The notes under the pieces: model-generated
The model's input: the letters and a program-made list of their open reading frames with translations, nothing else
The model's database searches: none
Told to the model about the DNA's origin: nothing
Part shown: one piece after another, positions 7,769-14,880 of the stretch
How positions within the stretch are numbered: position 1 is the stretch's first letter
How the letters are laid out: each line of letters opens with the position of its first letter
DNA from: a virus
Virus record (IMG/VR): IMGVR_UViG_3300017987_002383
Location: 1-24,137 of that record
Direction: 5' to 3' (one strand)
DNA: 24,137 bases
Program-made: the position numbers and the translations under genes

Positions 7769-7776
7769 AGATTTGT
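7769..7776 (+). promoter_or_regulatory. Candidate Bacteroidetes-type -7 box (TAGATTTG) before ligase
   Basis: TAGATTTG matches the TAnnTTTG element of Bacteroidetes primary-sigma promoters and ends 16 bases before the ligase ATG, in the 53-base gap. No clear -33 TTTG is seen at the usual distance. An 8-base match of this degeneracy can occur by chance. Confidence 0.35.
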
Positions 7777-7792
7777 ACCATAATATAATTTT

Positions 7793-9139
7793 ATGAAGAA
7801 GGAACTAGAGATATTTATGGAAATAGAGAGCCTTTCTGGTAATGGTTCTCAAAAGATAAAGCAAACCCTTATCTCCGAAAATCTGTCGGATGAGATGAAA
7901 TATCTTTTGGATGTTTGTTTTAATCCTTTTATTACAACAAAGCTCCATAAGCTAAACCTTAATACTCATACCCCTGGGAGGAAATACCAAAGGGACCCAG
8001 AGGAATTTTGGAACACCTTTAAAACTTTAGTTGAGGAACTCAAAGTTGCTCCTGCTGCAAACGATTCGCTTAGACAAAGAGCTGAGGATCTTCTTGAACA
8101 CACCTTTGATCCCGATGGGGATGTTGATCTGGGGATAAGAAAGATGCTCATGAAGGTCCTGACCAAAAGAATGAACATTGGGCTAGGTGCAAAGTTGATC
8201 AATAAAGCGGTTGGGTCTGAAATTATCCCGGATCCATCTCTAATGCTTGCAACAGACAAGCAAGAAGAAATTGAAAAGTGGGATAAAATCTATTGTGAGG
8301 AGAAGTACGACGGTGTTCGTGTCATTGCGATGATGAATCCTGACAGGTCATTCTCTTTTTATACCCGTGCATTCAATGAGCTGGACTCTTCGAAGTTAAG
8401 TAAGATTGCAAAGGATCTTTCCTTAATATCTGATAAGGCTGGTCATGCTAATGTATTTTATGATGGTGAGCTAACAGATTTTGATAGGAAGTCAGTTTCT
8501 GGAAAGGTTACACAGATTTTAAAAGGAACAGCCCCCGATAATATAGATGATAATTTCCTTTTCAACGTGTTTGACTTGGAGGACAATACAACGCTTGAAA
8601 GAGGTAAGGGCTCTGTACTGTATACTGAGAGAAGAAGGACTCTTGCAGAGACGCTGGACTTTCTACCTGAGAATTCCAACATTAGGCTGGGTCAAATGTG
8701 GGAGGTTGATTCAATGGAGGACACTTTGGTCATCTATAAGGATATCGTTTCTAAAGGCGGTGAAGGGGTTATTTGCAAGAATGACCATCTATATGAGTGT
8801 AAAAGAAGCAAAAGTTGGATTAAGCTTAAGGAGGTAAATGATTGCGACCTAGAGGTAGTTGGGTGGTATCCAGGAGAGGGTAAGAGAGAGGGCTTTATAG
8901 GTGGACTTATCTGTACAGACCAATCAAAAACCCTTAATGTGAAAATTGGTGCAGGTTTTACAGACCTTGATCTCGAGACATTGAGTCAAAATCCGGATGA
9001 TCTGATTGGTAAAATTGCTGCTGTACAATACAATGTCCCGATTACAGATAAGCACCAAAACCGGAGCTTATTTCTTCCAAGATTTATCGAAATTAGAACT
9101 GATAAGATGTTTCCTGACGATCTCTCTAACTTGTTCTAA
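7793..9139 (+). CDS. 30: ATP-dependent DNA ligase, T4 gp30-like
   Basis: 448 residues with the full ATP-dependent ligase signature. An N-terminal helical DNA-binding-like domain covers 1-150. The nucleotidyltransferase domain follows, with motif I EEKYDGVRVI and the AMP-accepting lysine K171, a FYDGEL segment (motif III region), FNVFDLED, GGEGVICKN (motif IV) and KRSKSWIKLK (motif V). A C-terminal OB-fold follows (EVVGWYPGEGKREGF onward). The enzyme seals nicks during replication, recombination and repair using ATP. Length is close to T4 gp30 (487 residues). It starts with ATG after an A/T-rich leader and a TAGATTTG box, and is followed by a terminator-like hairpin, so it may be expressed as a nearly self-contained unit. 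Confidence 0.95.
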   Translation: MKKELEIFMEIESLSGNGSQKIKQTLISENLSDEMKYLLDVCFNPFITTKLHKLNLNTHTPGRKYQRDPEEFWNTFKTLVEELKVAPAANDSLRQRAEDLLEHTFDPDGDVDLGIRKMLMKVLTKRMNIGLGAKLINKAVGSEIIPDPSLMLATDKQEEIEKWDKIYCEEKYDGVRVIAMMNPDRSFSFYTRAFNELDSSKLSKIAKDLSLISDKAGHANVFYDGELTDFDRKSVSGKVTQILKGTAPDNIDDNFLFNVFDLEDNTTLERGKGSVLYTERRRTLAETLDFLPENSNIRLGQMWEVDSMEDTLVIYKDIVSKGGEGVICKNDHLYECKRSKSWIKLKEVNDCDLEVVGWYPGEGKREGFIGGLICTDQSKTLNVKIGAGFTDLDLETLSQNPDDLIGKIAAVQYNVPITDKHQNRSLFLPRFIEIRTDKMFPDDLSNLF

Positions 9140-9153
9140 ATGGGAAACTTAAG

Positions 9154-9188
9154 GCTCTTTTTTCTATACAAGAATAAAGAGCTTTTTT
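9154..9188 (+). terminator. Intrinsic terminator abutting the clamp-loader start codon
   Basis: GCTCTTT (9154-9160) pairs with AAAGAGC (9176-9182), with extra AA/TT pairing around a bulged G. The loop is 15 bases and the stem is followed by six T (9183-9188). The next base is the A of the clamp-loader ATG. The loop contains CTATACAAG. It would end ligase transcripts, or attenuate entry into the replication genes. Confidence 0.6.
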
Positions 9189-10136
9189 ATGATAGATCAA
9201 CTCCTAACAGAGAAGTTAAGACCCAAGCAAATCAAACATATGATCCTACCAGACAGGATCAGAAAACTGTTCGACGAGAAAGGACTGAACCATAATGTTT
9301 TATTAGCAGGATCCCCTGGATGTGGAAAGACTACGTTAGCAAAGATTCTTTCTAATGATCTCCCACACATCTTTATAAATGTTTCCGACGAGAGCTCAGT
9401 TGATACCATTAGGACTAAAATAAACGAGTTCTGTTCCACCATGAGTATCATGGATGGAAAATCGTCTAAGAAAATTGTCGTACTTGATGAGTTTGATGGT
9501 GCTTCTGATCAGTTCTATAAAGCATTAAGAGGAACTATTGAGAAGTTTGCATCAAATACTAGGTTTATCGCTACCTGTAACTGGTTAAATAAGGTTCCGG
9601 AAGCAATCCAAAGTCGCTTTGAGGTAATTAACTTCGATCCCATAAATCAAGCTGAGGAAGAGTTTCTACGAAAAGAATGGAGAGGAAGAATCAAGCTCAT
9701 ACTTGGTAAGCTAAACATCTCGATCGATGAAGCTTCTCTCGACGAGTTTGATAAGGAGTATTTCCCAGATCTTAGATCTTCTCTTAATAGAATCCAATCT
9801 TGGGTAATTGAGGGCGTTCAGACTATAGATATCTCTAGAGTAAGAGATTCTGGATGGTCTTACGACGATCTGTACAATATGATTTTCTCTTCCAAGGATC
9901 CGGTTGGTAATTACCAGGTAATCGTGGGACAGTATTCAACTAAGGTAGATGATGTTATGGCTGCACTGGGTGAGGAATTTATCCAATGGATCATGAAGAA
10001 TAAGTCTTCGCATGCTAAAATTATTCCTGCTGTTGTGGTTGAGGTTGCACACCACCAGGCACAGAGACAACTAGTTATTGACCCTGTAGTGAGCTTGCTG
10101 TCTTTGATTTTCAAAATTCAAAAGCTAGTAGATTAA
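9189..10136 (+). CDS. 44: Sliding-clamp loader large subunit, T4 gp44-like AAA+ ATPase
   Basis: 315 residues of the clamp-loader AAA+ family, which uses ATP to open and place the sliding clamp on primed DNA. Visible motifs are Walker A GSPGCGKT at 41-48, Walker B VVLDEFD at 97-103, sensor 1 ATCN at 128-131, and the arginine-finger-type QSRFEV at 141-146. The rest is a helical lid and collar. Length matches T4 gp44 (319 residues). The ATG follows immediately after the T-run of a terminator hairpin, so the leader is either very short or made by read-through. The stop overlaps the next start (TAATG). The T4 partner gp62 may be the gene at 12420. The clamp gp45 is not in this window. Confidence 0.92.
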   Translation: MIDQLLTEKLRPKQIKHMILPDRIRKLFDEKGLNHNVLLAGSPGCGKTTLAKILSNDLPHIFINVSDESSVDTIRTKINEFCSTMSIMDGKSSKKIVVLDEFDGASDQFYKALRGTIEKFASNTRFIATCNWLNKVPEAIQSRFEVINFDPINQAEEEFLRKEWRGRIKLILGKLNISIDEASLDEFDKEYFPDLRSSLNRIQSWVIEGVQTIDISRVRDSGWSYDDLYNMIFSSKDPVGNYQVIVGQYSTKVDDVMAALGEEFIQWIMKNKSSHAKIIPAVVVEVAHHQAQRQLVIDPVVSLLSLIFKIQKLVD

Positions 10137-10426
10137 TGGATTTATTACCAGAAGAAATAAGAAAAAACACTTACCTTTATAAATTCTATAAAAGGGGAGA
10201 GAGGGCAATGATGTATGAACAAACTGAACCGGATACTGGAAGAACGGTAGGTTATGAAATATTCAAGAGGAAAATAGATAAGCCAAAGGTTGTTTTTGGA
10301 ATTCAACTGAACGAAAGGGAGATATTTCCAGGTAATGAGGATTTTGGAAAGTGGGCATGGTCCATAACTGACGAGGGAAGAGCTTTGGAAAAATTTGAAC
10401 TAATCGAGAACCCGGTGGATGAATAA
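10136..10426 (+). CDS. Small conserved phage protein, unknown function
   Basis: 96 residues, starting within the stop of the clamp loader (TAATG) and ending 8 bases inside the next gene, so translationally coupled on both sides. The sequence is soluble and mixed alpha/beta, with YEIFKRKIDKPKVVFGIQL and a FPGNEDFGKWAWSI stretch. A similar ...FPSNEDFGKWAW... pattern is familiar to me from small uncharacterised proteins of large phages, but no function is known. The placement between replication genes suggests early or middle expression. There is no enzymatic motif, signal peptide or membrane segment. Confidence 0.75.
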   Translation: MDLLPEEIRKNTYLYKFYKRGERAMMYEQTEPDTGRTVGYEIFKRKIDKPKVVFGIQLNEREIFPGNEDFGKWAWSITDEGRALEKFELIENPVDE

Positions 10427-10763
10427 ACAGGGTTTAATTTTCTTTTTAATAATAGCACTAGCTCAATCGGGTGCTTGGTTTCAGCAGTTTTCTCAGGTTA
10501 GATGGGAATGGTTTAAAAATAATACCTGGTTTAATATAGGAATATTGGGAATAGTTTTATCTATTCTATTTGTTTACGGTGCTAGAATTGGTTATACAGC
10601 ATGGGAAAGCGTTTGGAAAGTCCGCTTGATCCAATTTTCGATTGGTGCTTTTGTTGTTTCCTTTTGGAGCTGGATTATACTTGGTGAAGGGGTTAATCTA
10701 AAAACTTTTGTTTGTCTTCTTTTAGCATTGATGATTATACTTATACAGGTTTTCTGGAAATAG
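10419..10763 (+). CDS. Small multi-pass membrane protein (DMT/EamA-like pattern)
   Basis: 114 residues with four predicted membrane helices at about 4-21, 38-56, 70-88 and 94-113. The last two carry the pattern SFWSWIILGEGVNLKTFVCLLLALMI. This resembles the closing helix pair of small drug/metabolite transporter folds, with its (G)E-x-(L) turn between helices. I recall similarly sized proteins with an N-terminal ALAQ.GAWFQ segment from T4-like marine phages, all uncharacterised. It overlaps the previous gene by 8 bases and is followed 6 bases later by the GMP-kinase-like gene. It would sit in the host inner membrane. Whether it transports anything, or alters envelope or superinfection, cannot be told from sequence. 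Confidence 0.8.
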   Translation: MNKQGLIFFLIIALAQSGAWFQQFSQVRWEWFKNNTWFNIGILGIVLSILFVYGARIGYTAWESVWKVRLIQFSIGAFVVSFWSWIILGEGVNLKTFVCLLLALMIILIQVFWK

Positions 10764-10769
10764 AATCGT

Positions 10770-11291
10770 ATGAAAAGACTTATCATAGTAGGTAAAGGTG
10801 GATCTGGAAAAGATTATTTGAGGAAAAAACTCGAGGAGCGAGGATTTAAATACTGTGTCTCCCATACAAGTAGACCTCCAAGGGAGGGTGAAGTAAATGG
10901 CAAGGACTATCACTTCATATCTCTAGATACCGCAATCCACGAGTTCATTGAAAAGGGAAGATTTTACGAGCATGTTGTTTTCAATGGATGGGTTTATGGA
11001 ACTTCTCTGGATGAATTTAATTCTAGTAATCTTTTTATCATGACTCCTTCTGGCTTGGCATCAATGAGGCCTCAGGATAGAGAGGAGTCTTTCGTAGTCT
11101 ATTTGGATATACCAGAGGATGTCAGAAGGGATCGGCTATCTAAAAGAAATGATGCTGATAAATTGGAAAGAAGATTGCAAGCTGATTATGAGGATTTTAA
11201 GTGGTTTTTTGATTATGACGCAAGGATTACAGATCCCTTATTTAACGAGACTGGTGAGTGGGGGAATTTAAAATTTTATCAAAATGATTAA
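10770..11291 (+). CDS. Guanylate-kinase-like nucleoside monophosphate kinase
   Basis: 173 residues with a P-loop GKGGSGKD at 8-15 and the guanylate-kinase substrate signature SHTSRPPREGEVNGKDYHF near residues 31-49. This is followed by GRFYEHVVFNGWVYGTS and a lid-like arginine-rich stretch, RRDRLSKRND. It probably phosphorylates GMP or dGMP, or like T4 gp1 a wider set of dNMPs, to feed DNA synthesis. It is slightly shorter than cellular Gmk (about 205), and the P-loop has D where Gmk usually has S or T after the lysine. The stop overlaps the RNase H start (ATGATTAA). Its place among replication genes fits a nucleotide-supply role. Confidence 0.82.
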   Translation: MKRLIIVGKGGSGKDYLRKKLEERGFKYCVSHTSRPPREGEVNGKDYHFISLDTAIHEFIEKGRFYEHVVFNGWVYGTSLDEFNSSNLFIMTPSGLASMRPQDREESFVVYLDIPEDVRRDRLSKRNDADKLERRLQADYEDFKWFFDYDARITDPLFNETGEWGNLKFYQND

Positions 11292-12420
11292 TGTACTTAT
11301 AGACGGAAACTACATATTCCATAAGACCTTTGGGGTATTTGGTGGATATGGTAATAAAAATCCCGGGGATGTTTTGGGAACTACTAATGAACAATCCATG
11401 TTTATTAGAAAGATCTCTACTGATCTCACCTCATCCTTAAGATCTATTCCAGTTGGGGGCAAGCTCGTTTTCACAGTTGATAGCCGGAGTTGGAGAAAAG
11501 ATGTAGAAATAGAAGGGGGTGGATATAAATCTAACAGGGTAAAGGACGAGGAAGTAGATTGGAGTGTATTTTTTAACCTTTTAACTTCGTATGGAGAACA
11601 TCTTGAAAATATGGGATTCATATTCTCTAAGGTCAATGGTGCTGAAGGAGATGATCTACTTTATTTTTGGGCAGACTATCTCAATACCAAAGGTGAGGAT
11701 TGTATAATTATTTCGGGCGATAAAGATCTACACCAGCTGGCAAGATGGAAGGGTGATAATTGGACCATTGTATGGAATGCTAATTCCAAAAATAATATCC
11801 TATCTGTTCCTGAGGGATGGGAATCCGAGTGGCTTAACAAGGAATCTGAAGCAAGTATTTTTGATATGGGTAGTGTTATGGACCCCGACAGGGATAAGCT
11901 TAAAGAATTTATAAAAAAGGTAGAGGTAAACGAGATAAATCCCAGGGATTTTATTTTTATAAAAATGCTGGTTGGAGATAAGGGAGATGCTGTACCTGGC
12001 ATCTGGGAAGTACAATCCGGATCTAGAACTCAAAGGGTTACTCCAAAGAAGGCGGAGGCCGTTATGGAATCTCTGCAATCCACAAAGTGGTCTAAACTTC
12101 CATTTTCTGAGCTAATAGAGGATACTGAATTTTTAGAATGGACTGCAGGATATTGCATTAGATTACTTAAGGATGTCGACAGTAAAGAAAATAGAGAAAA
12201 GGCAGCTGAAAATCTTAAAAGAAATTACAAGTTGATGTGGCTGGATAAAACTGTGATTCCTTCTGAGGTTATACAGGAAACCGTGGCTGAATTGAAAAGA
12301 GGAATATCTCTGCCGAAAAAAACTATTACTCTTGATAGGGTAAAAATATTAGAAGGGACCAATTGGATATCGTCTCAAAATGCACCGAGCCAGTTTGATC
12401 CATTTAAAAACTTTGGGTGA
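11284..12420 (+). CDS. rnh: T4 RNase H-like 5'-3' exonuclease (FEN family)
   Basis: 378 residues of the FEN/5'-3' exonuclease family, as in T4 RNase H, which removes RNA primers and flaps from lagging-strand fragments. Acidic metal ligands lie in LIDGNYIFHKT (D7), FTVDSRSW (D66), AEGDDLLYF (E121, D123, D124) and IISGDKDLHQL (D146, D148), followed by MLVGDKGDAVPGI (helix-hairpin-helix/K+ region). GYKSNR supplies the basic arch residues. It is longer than T4 RNase H (305), with extra residues around 160-215 and at the C-terminus. It overlaps the upstream kinase by 8 bases and the downstream ATG by one (TGATG). The very C-terminus, PSQFDPFKNFG, could be a clamp-binding tail, which is inference. 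Confidence 0.9.
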   Translation: MINVLIDGNYIFHKTFGVFGGYGNKNPGDVLGTTNEQSMFIRKISTDLTSSLRSIPVGGKLVFTVDSRSWRKDVEIEGGGYKSNRVKDEEVDWSVFFNLLTSYGEHLENMGFIFSKVNGAEGDDLLYFWADYLNTKGEDCIIISGDKDLHQLARWKGDNWTIVWNANSKNNILSVPEGWESEWLNKESEASIFDMGSVMDPDRDKLKEFIKKVEVNEINPRDFIFIKMLVGDKGDAVPGIWEVQSGSRTQRVTPKKAEAVMESLQSTKWSKLPFSELIEDTEFLEWTAGYCIRLLKDVDSKENREKAAENLKRNYKLMWLDKTVIPSEVIQETVAELKRGISLPKKTITLDRVKILEGTNWISSQNAPSQFDPFKNFG

Positions 12421-12845
12421 TGGAATTATTTGACGTAGTAAAGACTGTATTTAAGAAAGATAAGGACTGGGATAAGGTTTCTAGAAATGACAAGGTAAGA
12501 AACTTTTTCATGATCAACCGGATTATGTCTATCCAGTTTCCTATACAAGCGGATCAATTCAATCATACTAAAATTTCCCCCAGGCCGGTTGTTGATTGGT
12601 GGCATGATACCCTTAGCAAGCACTACACTAAAATACCAGGTTGGATATTTACCAAAACCAAGAAGAGCAAAAATAATGTTTCGGCTAAATCGGAGTTCGA
12701 CATAGATAAGAATGTTGAAGTTTTCATAGCTAATAAGTACGAGATCTCTATGAGAGATCTTGAGGATTTAAAAAGATTCTATCCTGAAAAATACTCACTT
12801 TGGATGAAATCCATAGAGGAACAGATCTCAATGACGAAAAAGTAA
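12420..12845 (+). CDS. Possible clamp-loader small subunit (gp62-like)
   Basis: About 141 residues from the ATG at 12420, whose first base is the last base of the RNase H stop; the GTG three bases earlier is less likely. It is an all-alpha, basic protein with FFMINRIMSIQFP and, near the C-terminus, EVFIANKYEISMRDLEDLKRF. The latter resembles T4 gp62 EVLIIKLLAKRYQVNTNDA. T4 gp62 (187 residues) is the subunit that, with gp44, forms the clamp loader. A small helical protein in the same replication cluster fits. Similarity is weak and from memory, so this call is tentative; it could be an unrelated replication accessory protein. The late-type element 12851-12861 begins 6 bases after its stop. Confidence 0.72.
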   Translation: MELFDVVKTVFKKDKDWDKVSRNDKVRNFFMINRIMSIQFPIQADQFNHTKISPRPVVDWWHDTLSKHYTKIPGWIFTKTKKSKNNVSAKSEFDIDKNVEVFIANKYEISMRDLEDLKRFYPEKYSLWMKSIEEQISMTKK

Positions 12846-12850
12846 TTGGT

Positions 12851-12861
12851 GGATATATAGG
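12851..12861 (+). promoter_or_regulatory. Candidate late promoter (GGATATATAGG)
   Basis: The 37-base gap holds GGATATATAGG. TATATA ends 23 bases before the ATG at 12883. The same core and spacing recur before the genes at 16439, 20002 and 23850, so this is probably the element read by the gp55-like sigma. Confidence 0.55.
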
Positions 12862-12882
12862 TTGTTCCCTAATTAAATTTTT

Positions 12883-13422
12883 ATGAGAAAGGATTTCAGA
12901 AAATTGATAGAAAAAGTAATAAGCAGTCTTGATTGGGATACCATTTTTGAAATACACAAAGTTTTTAAATTCGGAGTTGGAGAAGGAAGTGAGGTAATTC
13001 CTGGGTTAAAAAGAAAAATTTTCAACGAGGATCTCACAAAGAATGATGTAAAAAACGAACTCAAAGCCATTCTAAGATTCGTAATAAACAACGATATTTC
13101 TAAATTTGGTTACGGTCCCTGGATGATCACCTGGTTTAATCAAGATTGGGATATTATTTTCAATAGAGAGGGTGAAGAGGATTTCATGGAAGATGAGTTG
13201 GATGATATACAATTCGACTCAAGGCTAGAAGTCATTTATGCACCTCAAAGAATTTGTCTAACTGTTAATGCTGCCCCGGATGTAAAGGAAGAAATGTCTT
13301 CGGAGGAAAGCGTACTTAACAGAATGCTTAAAAAAGCACTTAAATCTGAAAATTACGAGCTTGCTGGTAAAATCCAAGAAATCCTGGATGAAAAGAAATC
13401 CAAGGAGAGTTCGGATAAATAG
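12883..13422 (+). CDS. Unknown protein with C-terminal UVR-like helical hairpin
   Basis: 179 residues of no recognised family. Residues 1-125 are mixed, with the aromatic segment YGPWMITWFNQDWDIIF. Residues about 98-115 are acidic (EDFMEDELDDIQFD). The C-terminus, SVLNRMLKKALKSENYELAG plus KIQEILDEK, has the spacing of a UVR (UvrB/UvrC-interacting) helical hairpin, which usually reads L...L..A....D(F/Y)E.AA.IRD.I. Such hairpins mediate protein contacts and occur in phage proteins outside excision repair. A late-type promoter motif precedes it by 23 bases, in contrast to its replication neighbours, hinting at late expression. The start ATG has an A/T-rich leader and no Shine-Dalgarno. Function is unknown. 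Confidence 0.78.
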   Translation: MRKDFRKLIEKVISSLDWDTIFEIHKVFKFGVGEGSEVIPGLKRKIFNEDLTKNDVKNELKAILRFVINNDISKFGYGPWMITWFNQDWDIIFNREGEEDFMEDELDDIQFDSRLEVIYAPQRICLTVNAAPDVKEEMSSEESVLNRMLKKALKSENYELAGKIQEILDEKKSKESSDK

Positions 13423-13439
13423 AAGAAATAATATTTCCC

Positions 13440-13922
13440 TTGAGATACATTAAAACCATAAATGAGTTTTTTGACGTTGGTGTTTTTGGTGACACCTATG
13501 GATATGGAGGGGCTAATGGTATATTCAAGGTTCAATATAAACCATACAAGGACCTTTCGGTTTCTGTTGGTCCAGATCCTAATGTTAAGAGAAATGTAAA
13601 AGGGTCGCAATTTCAGGTTGGTGACATTGTTATTGGTCAACCCGTTGATTCCGAAAAGAAAGTAGCAGGCATGATTGTAAGAGCAGAAAGAGCTCCTGAC
13701 AACAAGTCTTATAAATACTTTGTTCAAGTACATTCTAAGGGAAAGGACAAAGAAGAGGTCTTAGAGCTTATTCCAGATACCGTGGAATTTGTAGATAATG
13801 GCGATAAAGGACACAAGCAAATTATCTCTCACTTCAAGCTTGATACAATGCCTTCTGGTGTGTACAATTCGCCAACCGTGTATAATAACACTAAATTGGG
13901 CATTGAGGCCATAGGAAGTTAG
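13440..13922 (+). CDS. Unknown protein with capsid-targeting-like N-terminus
   Basis: 160 residues starting at a TTG 18 bases after the previous stop. No ATG lies near the expected start, so TTG is preferred because it captures the leader MRYIKTINE. That leader resembles the T4 capsid-targeting sequence of internal proteins (MKTYQEFIAE), which ends in an (L/I)xE site cut by the prohead protease. The remainder is a small basic, glycine-rich beta protein (GDTYGYGGANGIFKVQY, then QVGDIVIGQPVDSEKK), which suggests a KOW/SH3-like barrel. No family was recognised. If the leader reading is right, the protein is packaged in the head and trimmed after residue 9. Chance similarity of a short N-terminus is the alternative. 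Confidence 0.68.
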   Translation: MRYIKTINEFFDVGVFGDTYGYGGANGIFKVQYKPYKDLSVSVGPDPNVKRNVKGSQFQVGDIVIGQPVDSEKKVAGMIVRAERAPDNKSYKYFVQVHSKGKDKEEVLELIPDTVEFVDNGDKGHKQIISHFKLDTMPSGVYNSPTVYNNTKLGIEAIGS

Positions 13923-13956
13923 AAACTTTCATTCTTTTTCTTGCTAAGATGATTTG

Positions 13957-14835
13957 ATGATTTTAAGCAGGAACTTAAACCGTATTGGTTATGTAAATAG
14001 AGAAATTCCACAGAACGTGGAAGATATTTCAGCGTTCCTTTCCATAATCTTGAGAAACTTAATTCTTGATAAGGAGAGAGGAATTCCTGTTACCTGTTTT
14101 GAAATACCGCAAGGATTTCCCTCTTTTGATTTTTCAAATATAGAGGAGGGATCAGAAGACTCTTCAACGATATGGGAAATTTTCCAACTTTTAAAAAGCA
14201 CTAATCAAAGGGTATTCTTCTTTCTGCCTAACTATTATTTTCTTGGGAGTCAAATAGCGGAGGTTGTTGAAAATTCCAAACATTTGATTGGATTCCTTTC
14301 GATTTTTTTAGATCAGATTGGCGTTAAAGATCGTTCTATTATAATTCGGGTTGGGAGTGCTTATGGAGCAAGAAAGGTTACAATGGATAGATTTTGTTCC
14401 CAGATTGATAGCTTGGGAACCTCAATCACCTCCAAAATGGCTGTTTGTAATGACGAAAAGCCAAGTCTTTTTTCTGTGACTGATCTTTTAAGTGGGGTTT
14501 TTTATCAATCTGGGTTACCTATTGTATTTAGATTTCTCCCTCACCAATTTAACAACGGCGGACTTTCTGTTAGGGAAGCATATTTTTTAGCAGTTTCTAC
14601 TTGGGAAAAAGATCAGGTACCTATTTTTTTCCATTCGGAGTCTGAAAAGATTGATGAAAATGGATATTCACTCTCTCCAAATCCTAGTACCATATTGAAA
14701 CATAGAATACCGACCTTTGGTCTTGAGGTCGATGTTATTTTGGATTCCCAGGATGGACTTTCAACATATGCTAACTACCAAGGAAATTATCTATCACTTA
14801 AACCAATGGTGATTAATAAAGTTGGTAAGAAATAA
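13957..14835 (+). CDS. UvdE-like TIM-barrel protein, apparently lacking the metal ligands
   Basis: 292 residues from the ATG at 13957; a TTG three bases earlier is possible. The order of segments follows UV-damage endonuclease UvdE/UvsE: N-terminal NRIGYVN, a strand IIIRVGSAYG, then ITSKMAVCNDEKPSLFSVTDLLS (family LEND...YSVEDLL), GLPIVFRFLPHQFN (family GIPVVFDxHHH), ATW-like VSTWEKDQVPIFFHS, and a terminal HRIPTFGLEVDVILD. However, several positions that bind metal in UvdE differ here: the Glu of LEND is Cys163, the Asp of VVFD is Arg192, and the His of the IHGG strand is Val132. It may be a non-catalytic relative, a lesion-binding protein, or an enzyme with other chemistry. It precedes a DNA glycosylase and an exonuclease. 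Confidence 0.7.
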   Translation: MILSRNLNRIGYVNREIPQNVEDISAFLSIILRNLILDKERGIPVTCFEIPQGFPSFDFSNIEEGSEDSSTIWEIFQLLKSTNQRVFFFLPNYYFLGSQIAEVVENSKHLIGFLSIFLDQIGVKDRSIIIRVGSAYGARKVTMDRFCSQIDSLGTSITSKMAVCNDEKPSLFSVTDLLSGVFYQSGLPIVFRFLPHQFNNGGLSVREAYFLAVSTWEKDQVPIFFHSESEKIDENGYSLSPNPSTILKHRIPTFGLEVDVILDSQDGLSTYANYQGNYLSLKPMVINKVGKK

Positions 14836-14858
14836 TTTTTTTTAGCGTTTGTTTTCTT

Positions 14859-14866
14859 TAGTTTTG
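14859..14866 (+). promoter_or_regulatory. Candidate Bacteroidetes-type -7 box (TAGTTTTG) before glycosylase
   Basis: TAGTTTTG fits TAnnTTTG and ends 14 bases before the ATG at 14881, the same arrangement as before the ligase gene. The -33 element is not clear in the T-rich gap, so this is a modest candidate. Confidence 0.35.
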
Positions 14867-14880
14867 TGTAAAACAAGAAT

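Noticed and set aside
13912-13945. Weak hairpin and T-rich stretch after the 160-residue gene
   Set aside because: The stem is only about 6 bp with a bulge and the T-run is interrupted; not convincing as a terminator.
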